A DNA stretch of 64,000 bases from Winogradskyella vidalii. Lineage in GTDB: Bacteria > Bacteroidota > Bacteroidia > Flavobacteriales > Flavobacteriaceae. A program made the translations under genes and the position numbers. Below, piece by piece: positions 24,689-34,795 of the stretch. Location: NCBI RefSeq assembly GCF_013403955.1, contig NZ_JABFDG010000006.1, positions 1-64,000 of the forward strand, in the 5' to 3' direction. The notes beneath the pieces were generated by a model. That model did no database searches and was not told where the DNA came from. It saw only the letters and a list, made by a program, of their open reading frames with translations. Every line of letters starts with the position of its first letter. Position 1 is the stretch's first letter.

Positions 24689-25539
24689 TCTTTCTTTTTT
24701 GATTTTTTTGGTTGCTCAACAATAGTGATAGCGGCAATTAAATCTTTAAGCTCCATGTCTTTTAGCTCTTCATCGGCGTAGAAGGCTGATAGCTTATCTT
24801 CGTTGTAATTATAGATTTTCCAACGTTTAAACTGATACTCTAAAGCTGTAAAATTTTCAATCCAGTCGCCAGAATTCAAATAGGTCGTTTCACCACGTTT
24901 GTTCTTTTTTACAAGCATCTTAGGTTGATGAATATGACCACAAATAACATAATCATATCCATTTTCTATCGCTAAGTCTGTCGCTACAGTTTCAAAATCA
25001 TTAATGTATTTAATAGCCCCTTTAACGCTATTTTTTATTTTTTTAGATAAGGAATAACGTTCCTTACCTAATTTGTCTGAAAACCAGTTAATAGCGCGAT
25101 TGATAAGAATCAAAATATCATAACCCCAACCGCCAAGTTTGGCTAACCATTTTGCGTTTTGAATAGAAATATCAAAAACATCACCATGAAAAAACCAGGC
25201 TCTTTTGCCATCAATATCTAAGACTAATTTATTAACTATTGAAACATTTCCAATTTCAGTATCTGTGAATTTTCGTAGCATTTCATCATGATTTCCGGTG
25301 ATATAAACCACTTCGGTGCCATTGGCTGCAAAATCCATTATTTTTTTAATAACACTAAGGTGGGATTTAGGAAAGTAACGTTTTTTAAATTGCCAAATAT
25401 CAATAATATCACCATTAAGAATTAATTTTTTAGGCTCAATACTATTCAAGTAGGTTAACAATTGTTTAGCATGACACCCATATGTTCCAAGGTGAACATC
25501 AGAAATAACAGCTATTTCTACTTTTCGTTTTATTTTCAC
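24685..25539 (-). CDS. UDP-2,3-diacylglucosamine diphosphatase-like metallophosphoesterase
   Basis: 284 residues with the calcineurin-like motifs in order: ISDVHLGTYG, LNGDIIDIW, ITGNHDEML, HGDVFD and CGHIHQPK. The layout and size match LpxH/LpxG-type enzymes of lipid A synthesis in Bacteroidota, though several related phosphoesterases share these motifs. A lysine-rich tail (KKSKKKD) at the C terminus is common. Cytoplasmic or membrane-peripheral. It stands alone; the gap upstream to aroC is about 200 bases and divergent. Confidence 0.85.
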   Translation of the reverse strand: MKIKRKVEIAVISDVHLGTYGCHAKQLLTYLNSIEPKKLILNGDIIDIWQFKKRYFPKSHLSVIKKIMDFAANGTEVVYITGNHDEMLRKFTDTEIGNVSIVNKLVLDIDGKRAWFFHGDVFDISIQNAKWLAKLGGWGYDILILINRAINWFSDKLGKERYSLSKKIKNSVKGAIKYINDFETVATDLAIENGYDYVICGHIHQPKMLVKKNKRGETTYLNSGDWIENFTALEYQFKRWKIYNYNEDKLSAFYADEELKDMELKDLIAAITIVEQPKKSKKKD

Positions 25540-25746
25540 AATAGTTAAATTAATATTACAAATAACTTTAATATATTTAAGAGTTCAGTTACCCTACAAT
25601 TAACTAACTATGAGTAAATTGTTATTAATACATTACCTAAATATTATGAACTTCTAGAAGTAATACGTGTAGCGAAGGTAGGAAATACGGTTAGGGACTT
25701 TTATTTTTATAATAATACAATTACATTAGTGGCATAAAATATAGCA

Positions 25747-26817
25747 ATGGCAGGAAATTCCTTTGGAAAATTATTTAAACTAACCACATTTGGCGAATCT
25801 CACGGAAAGGCTATAGGTGGTATTATTGACGGTTGTCCTGCGGGATTAACCCTTGATTTAGAAGCAATTCAAAACGAATTAAATCGTAGAAAACCAGGAC
25901 AATCAAAAATTGTTACCCAGCGTAAAGAGCCTGATACGGTTGAATTTTATTCAGGTATTTTTGAAGGTGTAACCACAGGAACACCAGTTGGTTTCGTGAT
26001 TCATAATACCAATCAGAAATCTAAAGACTACTCACACATAAAGGATGTATATCGTCCAAGTCATGCCGATTATACCTACGATAAAAAATATGGTGTAAGA
26101 GACTATAGAGGAGGTGGACGTAGTTCTGCGCGTGAAACAGCGTCTCGGGTTGTTGCAGGTGCTATTGCAAAACAAATGCTAGCCAATATTAAAATCAATG
26201 CCTTTACATCTTCGGTTGGTGAGATTTTTATAGATAAGCCTTATCAAGATTTAGACTTTAGTAAGATTGAATCGAATGTGATTCGTTGTCCTGATGACGC
26301 TTCAGCAGAAAAGATGATTGCTAAAGTTGAAGCCATTAAAAAACAAGGAGATACTATTGGAGGTACGATAACTTGTGTAATTCAAAATGTACCTGTTGGT
26401 TTGGGCGAACCTGTATTTGATAAGCTTCATGCCGAACTTGGAAAAGCGATGCTATCCATTAATGCTGTAAAAGGCTTTGAATATGGAAGTGGTTTTTGTG
26501 GTGCTAAAATGACTGGAAGTGCGCATAACGATTTATTTAATGAAGATGGTAGCACTAAATCTAATTTATCTGGTGGTATACAAGGCGGAATTTCAAATGG
26601 TATGGATATTTACTTTAGAGTCGCTTTTAAACCTGTCGCAACCGTAATACAAAAACAAGAAGCCTTAAATAGTTTGGGTGAACTTGTAGAAATGCAAGGT
26701 AAAGGCCGTCACGATCCTTGTGTAGTGCCAAGAGCGGTGCCAATTGTTGAAGCTATGGCTGCTTTGGTAATAGCGGACAATATACTTTTGCGTAGACAAG
26801 AATCTCGCGAGTGGTAA
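25747..26817 (+). CDS. aroC: Chorismate synthase
   Basis: 356 residues, full length. Signature sequences are present: [18 protein letters not shown] near the N terminus, [17 protein letters not shown], and [16 protein letters not shown]. It makes chorismate from 5-enolpyruvylshikimate-3-phosphate, with reduced FMN as cofactor, and so feeds aromatic amino acid synthesis. The start is ATG 25747. It is followed by the symporter gene after about 120 bases on the same strand. Confidence 0.97.
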   Translation: MAGNSFGKLFKLTTFGESHGKAIGGIIDGCPAGLTLDLEAIQNELNRRKPGQSKIVTQRKEPDTVEFYSGIFEGVTTGTPVGFVIHNTNQKSKDYSHIKDVYRPSHADYTYDKKYGVRDYRGGGRSSARETASRVVAGAIAKQMLANIKINAFTSSVGEIFIDKPYQDLDFSKIESNVIRCPDDASAEKMIAKVEAIKKQGDTIGGTITCVIQNVPVGLGEPVFDKLHAELGKAMLSINAVKGFEYGSGFCGAKMTGSAHNDLFNEDGSTKSNLSGGIQGGISNGMDIYFRVAFKPVATVIQKQEALNSLGELVEMQGKGRHDPCVVPRAVPIVEAMAALVIADNILLRRQESREW

Positions 26818-26938
26818 TTAATTTCTGTGAGAACGAAATGTGTTTTCTAAAACCCAAGTACTTATTTTTTGAAGAAACGCTATTAAGATAAAAAGATATT
26901 TAAATATGAGACTCCTACTCTAAACAGGAATATAACGT

Positions 26939-28381
26939 ATGAAAAAACTAGCACTACATTGGAAAATTATAATAGGAATGGTACTCGGAATTATATGGGC
27001 TTTAATGTCAAGCTCATTAGGTTGGAGTCAATTCACTATTAACTGGATCGATCCTTTTGGTACTATTTTCATTAACTTATTAAAGCTCATTGCAGTTCCG
27101 TTAGTTTTATTTTCTATCATTGGCGGTGTGGCTAATATTGGTGACCCTAAGAGTTTGGGACGAATGGGAGGTAAGACCTTGGGGATTTATTTACTCACCA
27201 CCATTATGGCGATTGCACTCGGATTGCTCTTAGTGAATGTGATAAAACCAGGGGAACTCATAGATGAACAAAGCCGAATTGATAACCGTATTAGCTATGA
27301 AATATGGGCTGATAGTGAAGGTTATGAGATTAAAGATGGGATTAATTATCTTCAAGATCCAGATTTTTTTGAACGCGCTCAGGAAATTTCAGAATTATCA
27401 AAAAGTCAATTAAAAGAAGCTGCCGTTGCAGATAAAATGGAAACGGTTAAAGACCGTAAAGAAAGCTCACCTTTACAACCTTTGGTAGATATTGTTCCAA
27501 GTAATTTTTTCCATTCCTTATCAGATAATGGCTTAATGCTACAAATTATATTTTTTGCTATTTTCTTTGGAATGTGCTTGTTATTTATCCCTTCAGAAAA
27601 ATCACTGCCCGTTTTAAATTTAGTCAATGGTGTTAATGAAGTTTTTCTAAAAATGGTAGATATTGTAATGCAAGGCGCCCCTTTCTTTGTCTTTGCGTTG
27701 TTAGCTGGTGTGGTTAGTAAAATGGCTGGTGACGATATAGGTAAAGTTGTCGAAATATTTAAAGGTTTAAGTTGGTATTCTTTAACGGTTTTAGCGGGCT
27801 TACTTTTAATGATTTTTGTGATTTACCCAATGATTTTGAAACTATTTGTAAAGCAAATTCCTTATAAAGGCTTTTTTAAATCTATGAGTCCTGCGCAAAC
27901 CTTAGCATTTTCAACATCTAGTAGTGCAGCGACATTGCCTGTAACTATGGAATGTGTTGAAGAGAATTTAGGCGTTGATAAAAAAATAAGCAGTTTTGTA
28001 CTTCCCATAGGCGCTACGGTTAATATGGATGGTACCAGCATGTATCAAGCAGTAGCAGTGATATTTTTAGCACAATTACATATGATAGACTTAACTTTGG
28101 GGCAACAAGTCACGGTTGTTTTAACGGCTACTTTGGCTTCTATTGGTTCAGCGGCTATTCCGAGTGCTGGTTTAGTAATGTTGATTATTGTATTGAGTTC
28201 TGTAGGATTGAATCCGGCTTGGATTGCGATAATTTTCCCTGTAGACCGTATATTAGATATGTTTAGAACTGTGGTTAATGTTACTGGAGATGCTACAGTC
28301 TGTTCAATTATTGCTGATGGTGAAGATTTATTAACTTATGAAGAACATGATCCAACGGAAACTTTTGACCTTGATTCATAA
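26939..28381 (+). CDS. Dicarboxylate/amino acid:cation symporter (DAACS family)
   Basis: 480 residues with about eight to ten membrane segments and the conserved hairpin FSTSSSAATLPVTMECVEENL plus the signature IGATVNMDGTSMYQAVAVIFLAQ near the C terminus. These place it with glutamate/aspartate transporters (GltP, GltT) or dicarboxylate carriers (DctA). It carries an unusual long extracytoplasmic insert of roughly 60 residues after the third segment (WADSEGYEIKDGINYL onward). Located in the inner membrane. The downstream sulfurtransferase starts 18 bases after it. Confidence 0.93.
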   Translation: MKKLALHWKIIIGMVLGIIWALMSSSLGWSQFTINWIDPFGTIFINLLKLIAVPLVLFSIIGGVANIGDPKSLGRMGGKTLGIYLLTTIMAIALGLLLVNVIKPGELIDEQSRIDNRISYEIWADSEGYEIKDGINYLQDPDFFERAQEISELSKSQLKEAAVADKMETVKDRKESSPLQPLVDIVPSNFFHSLSDNGLMLQIIFFAIFFGMCLLFIPSEKSLPVLNLVNGVNEVFLKMVDIVMQGAPFFVFALLAGVVSKMAGDDIGKVVEIFKGLSWYSLTVLAGLLLMIFVIYPMILKLFVKQIPYKGFFKSMSPAQTLAFSTSSSAATLPVTMECVEENLGVDKKISSFVLPIGATVNMDGTSMYQAVAVIFLAQLHMIDLTLGQQVTVVLTATLASIGSAAIPSAGLVMLIIVLSSVGLNPAWIAIIFPVDRILDMFRTVVNVTGDATVCSIIADGEDLLTYEEHDPTETFDLDS

Positions 28382-28399
28382 TATAATGAGTGTTTAATA

Positions 28400-29215
28400 A
28401 TGAAAACCTTGCAACTTAATTCACCTTTGGTTTCTGTGGATTGGCTCAATTCAAACCAAAATGCTTCCAACTTAATAGTGTTGGATGCGACGATTAATAA
28501 GGTTATTTCTTCAAGATCACATAGAATTCCGAAGGCTAGATTTTTCGACATTAAGCTGAAGTTTAGTGATACTTCGGCGCCATTTCCAAGTACATTACCT
28601 TCTCAAGAACAATTTCAGGCTGAAGCTCAAAATTTGGGCATCAATCAGGATTCAGTTATAGTTGTTTACGATGATAAAGGCATTTACTCGAGCGCAAGAG
28701 CTTGGTGGTTATTTAGAGTTTTTGGCTTTGATAATGTAGCTGTTTTAGATGGCGGTTTACCAGAATGGAAGGCACAAGGTTATGGGGTTGAAAATTATTA
28801 TGCTGAAACTTATTCAAAAGGTAACATTAGGGTAAATTATAATTCAGAATTAATGGTGAATTTTGAAGGTGTGAATCTATTTTCAACACAACCAAACACT
28901 TTAATACTAGACGCTCGCTCAGAATCGCGATTTAAATGTTTAGTAGATGAACCAAGAGCTGGGCTTAGACGTGGCACTATTCCGAATTCTAAAAACTTAC
29001 CTTTTACAACGCTCTTTAATGGTAATACATTGAAGCCCATTAATGACATATCAATAATCTTTAATAAATTAGTAGGAGATAACAAAACTTTGGTTTTTAG
29101 TTGTGGCTCTGGCATTACCGCTTGTATTTTAGCTTTGGCAGCCACACTTTGTAATTATAAAAATTTAATAGTCTATGATGGTTCATGGACAGAATATGGA
29201 AGCTTAACTGATTGA
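28400..29215 (+). CDS. sseA: Sulfurtransferase (thiosulfate/3-mercaptopyruvate type)
   Basis: 271 residues with two rhodanese domains. The second carries the active-site cysteine in FSCGSGITACI (residue about 236), and the loop CGSGITA is that of 3-mercaptopyruvate sulfurtransferases rather than classic thiosulfate enzymes. The N-terminal domain has SRSHRIPKARFFDI and YDDKGIYSSARAWWLFRVFG. No signal peptide, so cytoplasmic. It forms a tight cluster with the symporter upstream and the TerB-like gene 4 bases downstream. Confidence 0.9.
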   Translation: MKTLQLNSPLVSVDWLNSNQNASNLIVLDATINKVISSRSHRIPKARFFDIKLKFSDTSAPFPSTLPSQEQFQAEAQNLGINQDSVIVVYDDKGIYSSARAWWLFRVFGFDNVAVLDGGLPEWKAQGYGVENYYAETYSKGNIRVNYNSELMVNFEGVNLFSTQPNTLILDARSESRFKCLVDEPRAGLRRGTIPNSKNLPFTTLFNGNTLKPINDISIIFNKLVGDNKTLVFSCGSGITACILALAATLCNYKNLIVYDGSWTEYGSLTD

Positions 29216-29219
29216 ACAA

Positions 29220-29555
29220 ATGAAAACAATTGACTGGACAAAAGACGAACTCGTCGCTTACATTTTGCTTTTTGCTGCAAATGCCGATTTTAAAGAGTCT
29301 GTGGCAGAACGTAACTTAATTATCTCTAAAGTAGATGTGGATACATTTCAAGAGATTCATGAGGAATTTAATCTTGATAATGATTATCAGGGACTTAAAA
29401 AAATAATGACAAGTCTAGAGCAACATAATTACACTAAAGATGATATTGACTTGTTGCTTGAAGATATCAAAGCCATATTCTTTGCTGATGGTGATTTTGA
29501 TATTACAGAGCAAAACATGTTGTTATATCTTAAACGTTTGTTTAAAACGGTTTAA
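29220..29555 (+). CDS. TerB-like small protein
   Basis: 111 residues, all helical and acidic. It resembles the TerB/tellurite-resistance-B fold family, with DELVAYILLFAANADFKESVAERNLI at the start and AIFFADGDFDITEQNML near the end, the usual paired acidic-loop helices. No enzyme motif is seen. The start codon lies 4 bases after the sulfurtransferase stop, so the two are co-transcribed. The role is unknown. Confidence 0.75.
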   Translation: MKTIDWTKDELVAYILLFAANADFKESVAERNLIISKVDVDTFQEIHEEFNLDNDYQGLKKIMTSLEQHNYTKDDIDLLLEDIKAIFFADGDFDITEQNMLLYLKRLFKTV

Positions 29556-29616
29556 ACCTTTTGTTGCTACATAAGTTTTTTTATGAATATCATTATTGTG
29601 GTAATCACTTATAATA

Positions 29617-29733
29617 ATGAATAAAAAACCTCAAAACGAAATTAGTATTTCTATCCGTATTACTGATACTTATAAGCGGGTTAGACAAATCCGTTTACAA
29701 GAACAAAACACATTCCCAACTAACAGAAGTTAG
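29617..29733 (+). CDS. Possible small protein (38 codons)
   Basis: ATG 29617 to TAG 29733 encodes a basic peptide beginning MNKKPQNEISISIRI and ending TFPTNRS. It is not preceded by a clear ribosome site. It could be real or a remnant of a longer gene. Low confidence. Confidence 0.2.
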   Translation: MNKKPQNEISISIRITDTYKRVRQIRLQEQNTFPTNRS

Positions 29734-29773
29734 GGTTTTGTTGAAACTATTTCGCTTTGAGGCTATAAATTAA

Positions 29774-31696
29774 TTATAGGTTAACGCGTTTACCTTTTGG
29801 AAATTTTAAAGTATACGAGTGTTTCATTGTCTCTGTTTTTCCAGACTCTAAATTTATCGTCCATTTTAAAATACCTTTTTCTTCATTATACATTGAATTG
29901 CCTGTTTCTATATCATCTATTTTTATGCTTTTATTTTGACTTATTGGAATACGGTCTAAGATGGTTAAATTAATATCGGCTTGTTTGTTGTTCTTTATTT
30001 CTATTTCATAAGCTTTATTTACAAGCCTATTATTGCCAATAAAAGTTGTCTTTTTAAAATCGTCTAATTGCGTACGTTTCACTATAATATTAGGGTCTAC
30101 ACCAAGTGAAACCGTTAAACTATCTGTTGTAGCACTTGGATTGATGTTGGTTTTTCCGGAATAACTACCTTCAAAATACACATTGGCTTCTGCAGGTAAT
30201 AAGTTGTACTGCTCCCAATTACCAATTTTTGCAGTTAGAAATATATTTTCATTTAAAATTGGTGCTGTAAAATAATCGTAGGTTGCTGGTAAACTAAATT
30301 TATCGACTTCAATAACCGTAATGTCACCATCAGAAGGGATACTGTGTTTTTTTTCGATTTTAAAACTAGTGTTGGTGATGCCTTCTTCAATGGTGTTTCC
30401 AGTTGCTGTATATTGCTCTTCAATATAAGGTTCTTCATCAAAATCTTCATCCATCATATGTTGGATGCTTTCTGCACTTACAACACTTGAACTGCGCTCT
30501 TTATTATAACCTACTACCACAACTTCATCTAATTGAACATCTTCATCCAAGGTTAGATTCATAATACTAGAATGGATTGGTAATTCTTCGGCTTTCATAC
30601 CAACATGAGAATATACAAGCGCGCTACCAGTTGTTGTCGTTAACCTGTAACGGCCATAAAAATCTGTTTGAACACCATTGGAGGTTCCTTTTTCAATAAC
30701 ACTAACTGCAGGTAATGGTAAACCATCAGAAGATGACCTCACTACACCAGAAACCGTTTGTACCAACGGATTATGTTTGTAATTATAACGTCTGGTAGCA
30801 CGTTGTGTTTGGTGATTGCTATATGGATTTATAAAATTTAGATATTTAGGGTTTACCGTTGGTTTTTCGTTATTAGTGTTAGGGTCACTCGTGGAAAGTA
30901 CAAGATTTATGTCGGACCAATCACAACCAGAATTCTGATATACATGAGCTTTATATTCTAAATTTATAGGATTGTTGATTTTATCAGCTTTTAAATCATA
31001 GATAGGAAACCAGCCTGCATTTTTAATATTATAGGTGATTTTTAAGTCTAAAGACGTGTCGGTATCACTATTTAATTTCAGTGTGATTCCACCTGTTTGT
31101 GTTTTGTCTTCAACATTTAATTCAACCAATTGTTTGTTGATAGCGGTTTGTGTTTCTTGATGGTTTTTAATTTCTAAATTAGACGCGCTTATGGCTACTT
31201 TTAATGCTGTAATTCGGGTTCTGTAGTAGGAAGCAAAAGATTTTAGCTGTTCTAAACTAACCACGGTAGTTTCATTTCCTAAGTGTTTGTTGCTTTGAAT
31301 AAGACTTAATTCTTCATTGTATCCGGCAATTAAATGGTATTGATATTGAATTTTACCTTCAAGCGTTTTTAATTCGTTTTGTAAAGCTGTTATGGAATTA
31401 CTTTGTTTTTGCTTTGATAGGTAATTTATTCCATAATTAATGGATAAGATTGAAGCATCTTCTAATCCTGAAATTTGAATGCTACTTTCTTCAATATAAG
31501 GTGATAAATCGTTTAAGGTAATTTTAGATGTTCCTGAGGTGAGTTTTATTGAAGCACTTCTGTTAATTTCTGCACCATCAAGATACACAGTTACATCTGT
31601 AATTTTGCTTGACTGTTGAGCATTTAGAAATTGTAAGCCTAATACAGCGAAGAATAAAAGAACAATTTTGAAAGCGTTTAGTTGTGTTACCATCAT
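29774..31696 (-). CDS. DUF4139 (MuiA-like) exported protein with a carboxypeptidase-regulatory domain
   Basis: 640 residues. The signal peptide ends near NAQQ at residues 26-28, followed by the N-terminal strand-rich DUF4140 region and a coiled coil (about residues 100-200). The DUF4139 C-terminal part closes with LKWTINLESGKTETMKHSYTLKFPKGK. Near residues 315-400 there is an inserted domain VVRSSSDGLPLPAVSVIEKGT ending in VQLDEVVVVGYN, the carboxypeptidase-regulatory plug-like segment familiar from SusC/TonB receptors. Function of the family is unknown. A -7 box lies at 31717-31724. Confidence 0.85.
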   Translation of the reverse strand: MMVTQLNAFKIVLLFFAVLGLQFLNAQQSSKITDVTVYLDGAEINRSASIKLTSGTSKITLNDLSPYIEESSIQISGLEDASILSINYGINYLSKQKQSNSITALQNELKTLEGKIQYQYHLIAGYNEELSLIQSNKHLGNETTVVSLEQLKSFASYYRTRITALKVAISASNLEIKNHQETQTAINKQLVELNVEDKTQTGGITLKLNSDTDTSLDLKITYNIKNAGWFPIYDLKADKINNPINLEYKAHVYQNSGCDWSDINLVLSTSDPNTNNEKPTVNPKYLNFINPYSNHQTQRATRRYNYKHNPLVQTVSGVVRSSSDGLPLPAVSVIEKGTSNGVQTDFYGRYRLTTTTGSALVYSHVGMKAEELPIHSSIMNLTLDEDVQLDEVVVVGYNKERSSSVVSAESIQHMMDEDFDEEPYIEEQYTATGNTIEEGITNTSFKIEKKHSIPSDGDITVIEVDKFSLPATYDYFTAPILNENIFLTAKIGNWEQYNLLPAEANVYFEGSYSGKTNINPSATTDSLTVSLGVDPNIIVKRTQLDDFKKTTFIGNNRLVNKAYEIEIKNNKQADINLTILDRIPISQNKSIKIDDIETGNSMYNEEKGILKWTINLESGKTETMKHSYTLKFPKGKRVNL

Positions 31697-31716
31697 GTTT
31701 GAATTTTGTTTGTATT

Positions 31717-31724
31717 CAAATCTA
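31717..31724 (-). promoter_or_regulatory. -7 box TAGATTTG upstream of the DUF4139 gene
   Basis: TAnnTTTG match on the minus strand, 20 bases before the start codon. Confidence 0.5.
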
Positions 31725-32057
31725 GGAGAATTGTGAAGTTATAGATAGGAAGAATGAGTAACGGGTGCGTTATAAGTCGTGTAAGGCGTATTTCACTTAG
31801 CTAGACAAATTTTACAGGATGTCATTAATAGATATTATTGACATGATTAATGTTTATATCATCAATTTAGGTGCTTATGTCGAATATTTTTTTGAGTATT
31901 TAAACTCGGTTTTATATTTATATTAACAAAAAGTATGTGTTATTAATCAATTTGTTATTACCCTCAATGACAAATTGAAAAATTTAATTTTTTTGTTAGG
32001 TTAAATTAGTTTTAAGTCATACCAAATGAATTTTATTTGGTATAAATTGTTAATTAT
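31725..32057. other. Intergenic gap between DUF4139 and DCC genes
   Basis: About 330 bases with no gene. It is AT-rich, with an inverted pair TACCAAAT/ATTTGGTA at about 32020-32042, just before the terminator of the DCC gene. Confidence 0.5.
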
Positions 32058-32094
32058 AAAAGCCCTTTTCATTCATTCTGAAAAGGCTTTTTTT
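32058..32094 (-). terminator. Terminator of the DCC gene
   Basis: A stem of AAAAGCC plus CTTTTC against GAAAAGGCTTTT (one bulge) with T runs on both sides; it overlaps the DCC stop codon. It could act in both directions. Confidence 0.8.
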
Positions 32095-32512
32095 ATGCTA
32101 AAAACTTAGATTTTAATTCTTGTGTAGGAATCATACAGGCTTCTTTTTTACCATACCACTGGTAACGGTTTTTAGCAATGTAGTTGTAAACCCAATTTCT
32201 AATAAAAGCAGGAATAATTAAAAACATACGCATAAGATTCACAGGGAAATTAAGCTGCTTAGCTATTAGAAGTGCAGCCGTAGACTTGTAAGTTAGTGTA
32301 TCGTTTTTAGAGTTATAAAGTAAAATAGAATCGGTTTCTTCTGTATTAATATTAAATTTTTGAATGATTGTTTTCCCAATCTCACTTTGTAATGGCGCAA
32401 ATAAGAATTTATCTTTTTTATCGCGCTTTATGACATACAACACACTAGAATTGCAGAGATTGCATACGCCATCAAAAAGAATAAGTTGTTTGTTATTTGG
32501 GATATCTATCAT
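32093..32512 (-). CDS. Thiol-disulfide oxidoreductase DCC family (DUF393)
   Basis: 139 residues. The DCC motif is LILFDGVCNLCNSSV, with CNLC as the thioredoxin-like redox pair, and it continues with the expected LFAPLQSEIGKTII. The rest includes a membrane-adjacent hydrophobic stretch (AFIRNWVYNYIAKNRYQWYG). Function in the cell is unknown; the family is inferred to have thiol-disulfide activity. It lies 66 bases downstream of mutS2 on the same strand, so it may be co-transcribed. Confidence 0.9.
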   Translation of the reverse strand: MIDIPNNKQLILFDGVCNLCNSSVLYVIKRDKKDKFLFAPLQSEIGKTIIQKFNINTEETDSILLYNSKNDTLTYKSTAALLIAKQLNFPVNLMRMFLIIPAFIRNWVYNYIAKNRYQWYGKKEACMIPTQELKSKFLA

Positions 32513-32578
32513 ACAAATTTCAATGTTGTAATAATATAAATCAATTTTTATTAATAGAACTACAAATCAATTTATAAT

Positions 32579-34747
32579 TTATTTTTTCATAGCTTCCACT
32601 AGTTCAAGTTGATCTAGACTTACATTAGTCGTAAACATACCATAGTTAACGTTGGCTTTTCCTTTTTCAATAGAATCTATACTGCCAATAGCTCTACCAT
32701 CTTGCAATCTTACACGATCACCAACTCTTAAAATAGGTTTTGGTTTCTCTACTTTAACCTCTTTTTTCTTGGCCGCTTTCTTCTTTTTACGGATAACTTC
32801 AACTTTTTTCTCAGCTTCTGCTTTTACTTGTCTTTCTTTGTGTTTTTCGGCGCGCTTTTGTTTGGCGGTTAGTTTTTTGCGCTTAGAGTTTTCAATTTGA
32901 ACCAATCGGAACAATTCGCCCATTAACTCTTTCTTTTTCTTGTTTTCAAAATATTTTTCAGAAATATCATTCACCTTTTGTCCTAAGTAAATTAAGCGTT
33001 GGTTAGAATCATATAACTCTTGAAAACTTTCAAGTTTCTTTTGAACTTTAGCGTTAACTTCTTCGAGCTTATCGGCTTCAGATGATTTCTTTTTCTCATT
33101 TTCCTTTAATGAGCGCTCCGTGCGTTCTAGCTTGCTGCGTTCCTTTTGAAGTTTAGCAATTGTAGCATCAAACCGCACTTTACCACGTTCAATTTTCTTT
33201 TTCGATTTATTGATTAGGCTATAGGGAATTCCATTTTTTTGTGCCACCTCAAAGGTAAATGAACTTCCTGCTTGTCCGACCACCAATTTATACATTGGTT
33301 CTAAAGTTCGCTCATTAAAAAGCATATTAGCATTTTTAATATGAGGTAACTCGTTGGCCAATAATTTTAAATTGGAATAGTGTGTGGTTATAATACCGAA
33401 GGCTTCACGTTCGTAAAAAACTTCTAAAAAGGTTTCCGCTAAAGCGCCTCCCAATTCTGGGTCACTTCCGGTTCCAAATTCATCAATTAAGAAAAGCGTT
33501 TTATTATTACACTTTTTCAAGAAATAATTCATCTGTTTTAAGCGATAACTATAGGTGCTCAGATGATTTTCTATAGATTGATTATCACCAATGTCACTTA
33601 GAATTCTATCAAATAAGCAGACATAACTACGTTCGTGTACTGGGATTAGCATACCGCTTTGTAACATCACTTGCAATAAGCCCACGGTTTTTAAGGTGAT
33701 ACTTTTCCCCCCTGCATTAGGCCCCGAAATGACTATAATTCTGCTGTCTTTTTCTAAATCTATAGTTTGTGGAAATGTTTTTTTGCCATTCTCCTTATTA
33801 GTTAAATAGAGTAGTGGGTGATAAGCATCACGTAAATACATACTACGTTCTTTAGAAAACTCTGGTAGAATAGCATTCATACTTTGGGCATATTTTGCTT
33901 TAGCAGAAACGACATCTAATTGTGTTAAAAACGCTTGATATTTGTGAAGCAGTGGTAAGAACAAACGAATAAAATCCGTTAACTCCTTTAGAATTTTAAT
34001 GACTTCTTCCTTTTCTTCGTATTCTAAATTGTTGAGTTCTCGGGTGTGTTGAAGCGTGGTTTCAGGTTCAATATAAACAATACTTCCCGTTTTACTGCCG
34101 CCCATAATAGCACCTCTCACTTTTCTGCGATACATGGCTTTTACAGCAAGCACACGTTTATTATCTACAACAGACTCTCTAATATCATCTAAATAATCGA
34201 GATTGTTATAAGTGTTTAAAGCCGAAGAAAAACTGCTGTTAATTTTACCTTTGAGTAGGTTTATAGACTTGCGTAAATTTGAAAGTAGAGGCGAGGCATT
34301 ATCTTTAATATCACCAAAACGGTCTACCACAGCATCAACTTGTTCTATAAGTGCGGTGTTTATTTCAATATCTTGACTGAATTGTTGCAGTTGCGGATAA
34401 TACTCATGAAACTTCTTTAAAAATTTTAAAATTGAATTGACTGTCAAAGACATACTCACCAGCTTCTGTAAACTAGAAACTTCGAGAAAGGTGTTTTCTA
34501 TTTTTAATAATTTTAATTCTTTATCAATAGCATCAAAACCATGATTAGGAATTCTGTTTTCATTATCAAAAGACGATAAATATTCATTAACGTAAATAAG
34601 CTCGCGTTTTAATGATTCTTCCGCTTTAAATGGAAGAATAGCCAAAACCGCTTCTTTTCCTAAAGCGGTAAGTGTATGCTTGCTAACTTGATCTAAAACT
34701 GTAAAAAACTCAAGGTCTTTTAAGGTTTTTTCATGAATGTTTATCAT
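32579..34747 (-). CDS. mutS2: MutS2 family protein without Smr domain
   Basis: 722 residues. The ATPase core carries Walker A SGPNAGGKSITLKT (about residue 340), Walker B LFLIDEFGTGSDPE, and the preceding lever and clamp helices. After the ATPase comes a long charged coiled coil (KLQKERSKLERTERSLKENEKKKSSE), then a lysine-rich region and a KOW-like end (LRVGDRVRLQDGRAIGSIDSI). The C-terminal Smr nuclease domain typical of MutS2 is absent. MutS2 is linked to suppression of recombination and to rescue of collided ribosomes. A TAAATTTG box lies at 34773-34780. Confidence 0.9.
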   Translation of the reverse strand: MINIHEKTLKDLEFFTVLDQVSKHTLTALGKEAVLAILPFKAEESLKRELIYVNEYLSSFDNENRIPNHGFDAIDKELKLLKIENTFLEVSSLQKLVSMSLTVNSILKFLKKFHEYYPQLQQFSQDIEINTALIEQVDAVVDRFGDIKDNASPLLSNLRKSINLLKGKINSSFSSALNTYNNLDYLDDIRESVVDNKRVLAVKAMYRRKVRGAIMGGSKTGSIVYIEPETTLQHTRELNNLEYEEKEEVIKILKELTDFIRLFLPLLHKYQAFLTQLDVVSAKAKYAQSMNAILPEFSKERSMYLRDAYHPLLYLTNKENGKKTFPQTIDLEKDSRIIVISGPNAGGKSITLKTVGLLQVMLQSGMLIPVHERSYVCLFDRILSDIGDNQSIENHLSTYSYRLKQMNYFLKKCNNKTLFLIDEFGTGSDPELGGALAETFLEVFYEREAFGIITTHYSNLKLLANELPHIKNANMLFNERTLEPMYKLVVGQAGSSFTFEVAQKNGIPYSLINKSKKKIERGKVRFDATIAKLQKERSKLERTERSLKENEKKKSSEADKLEEVNAKVQKKLESFQELYDSNQRLIYLGQKVNDISEKYFENKKKKELMGELFRLVQIENSKRKKLTAKQKRAEKHKERQVKAEAEKKVEVIRKKKKAAKKKEVKVEKPKPILRVGDRVRLQDGRAIGSIDSIEKGKANVNYGMFTTNVSLDQLELVEAMKK

Positions 34748-34772
34748 GTAATAGTTTTAATTTTTAGAATTG

Positions 34773-34780
34773 CAAATTTA
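34773..34780 (-). promoter_or_regulatory. -7 box TAAATTTG upstream of mutS2
   Basis: TAnnTTTG match on the minus strand, 25 bases before the start codon. Confidence 0.5.
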
Positions 34781-34795
34781 GCATATTATGCAATA

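Noticed and set aside
28837..29145. 102-codon minus-strand frame
   Set aside because: Antisense shadow within the sulfurtransferase gene.
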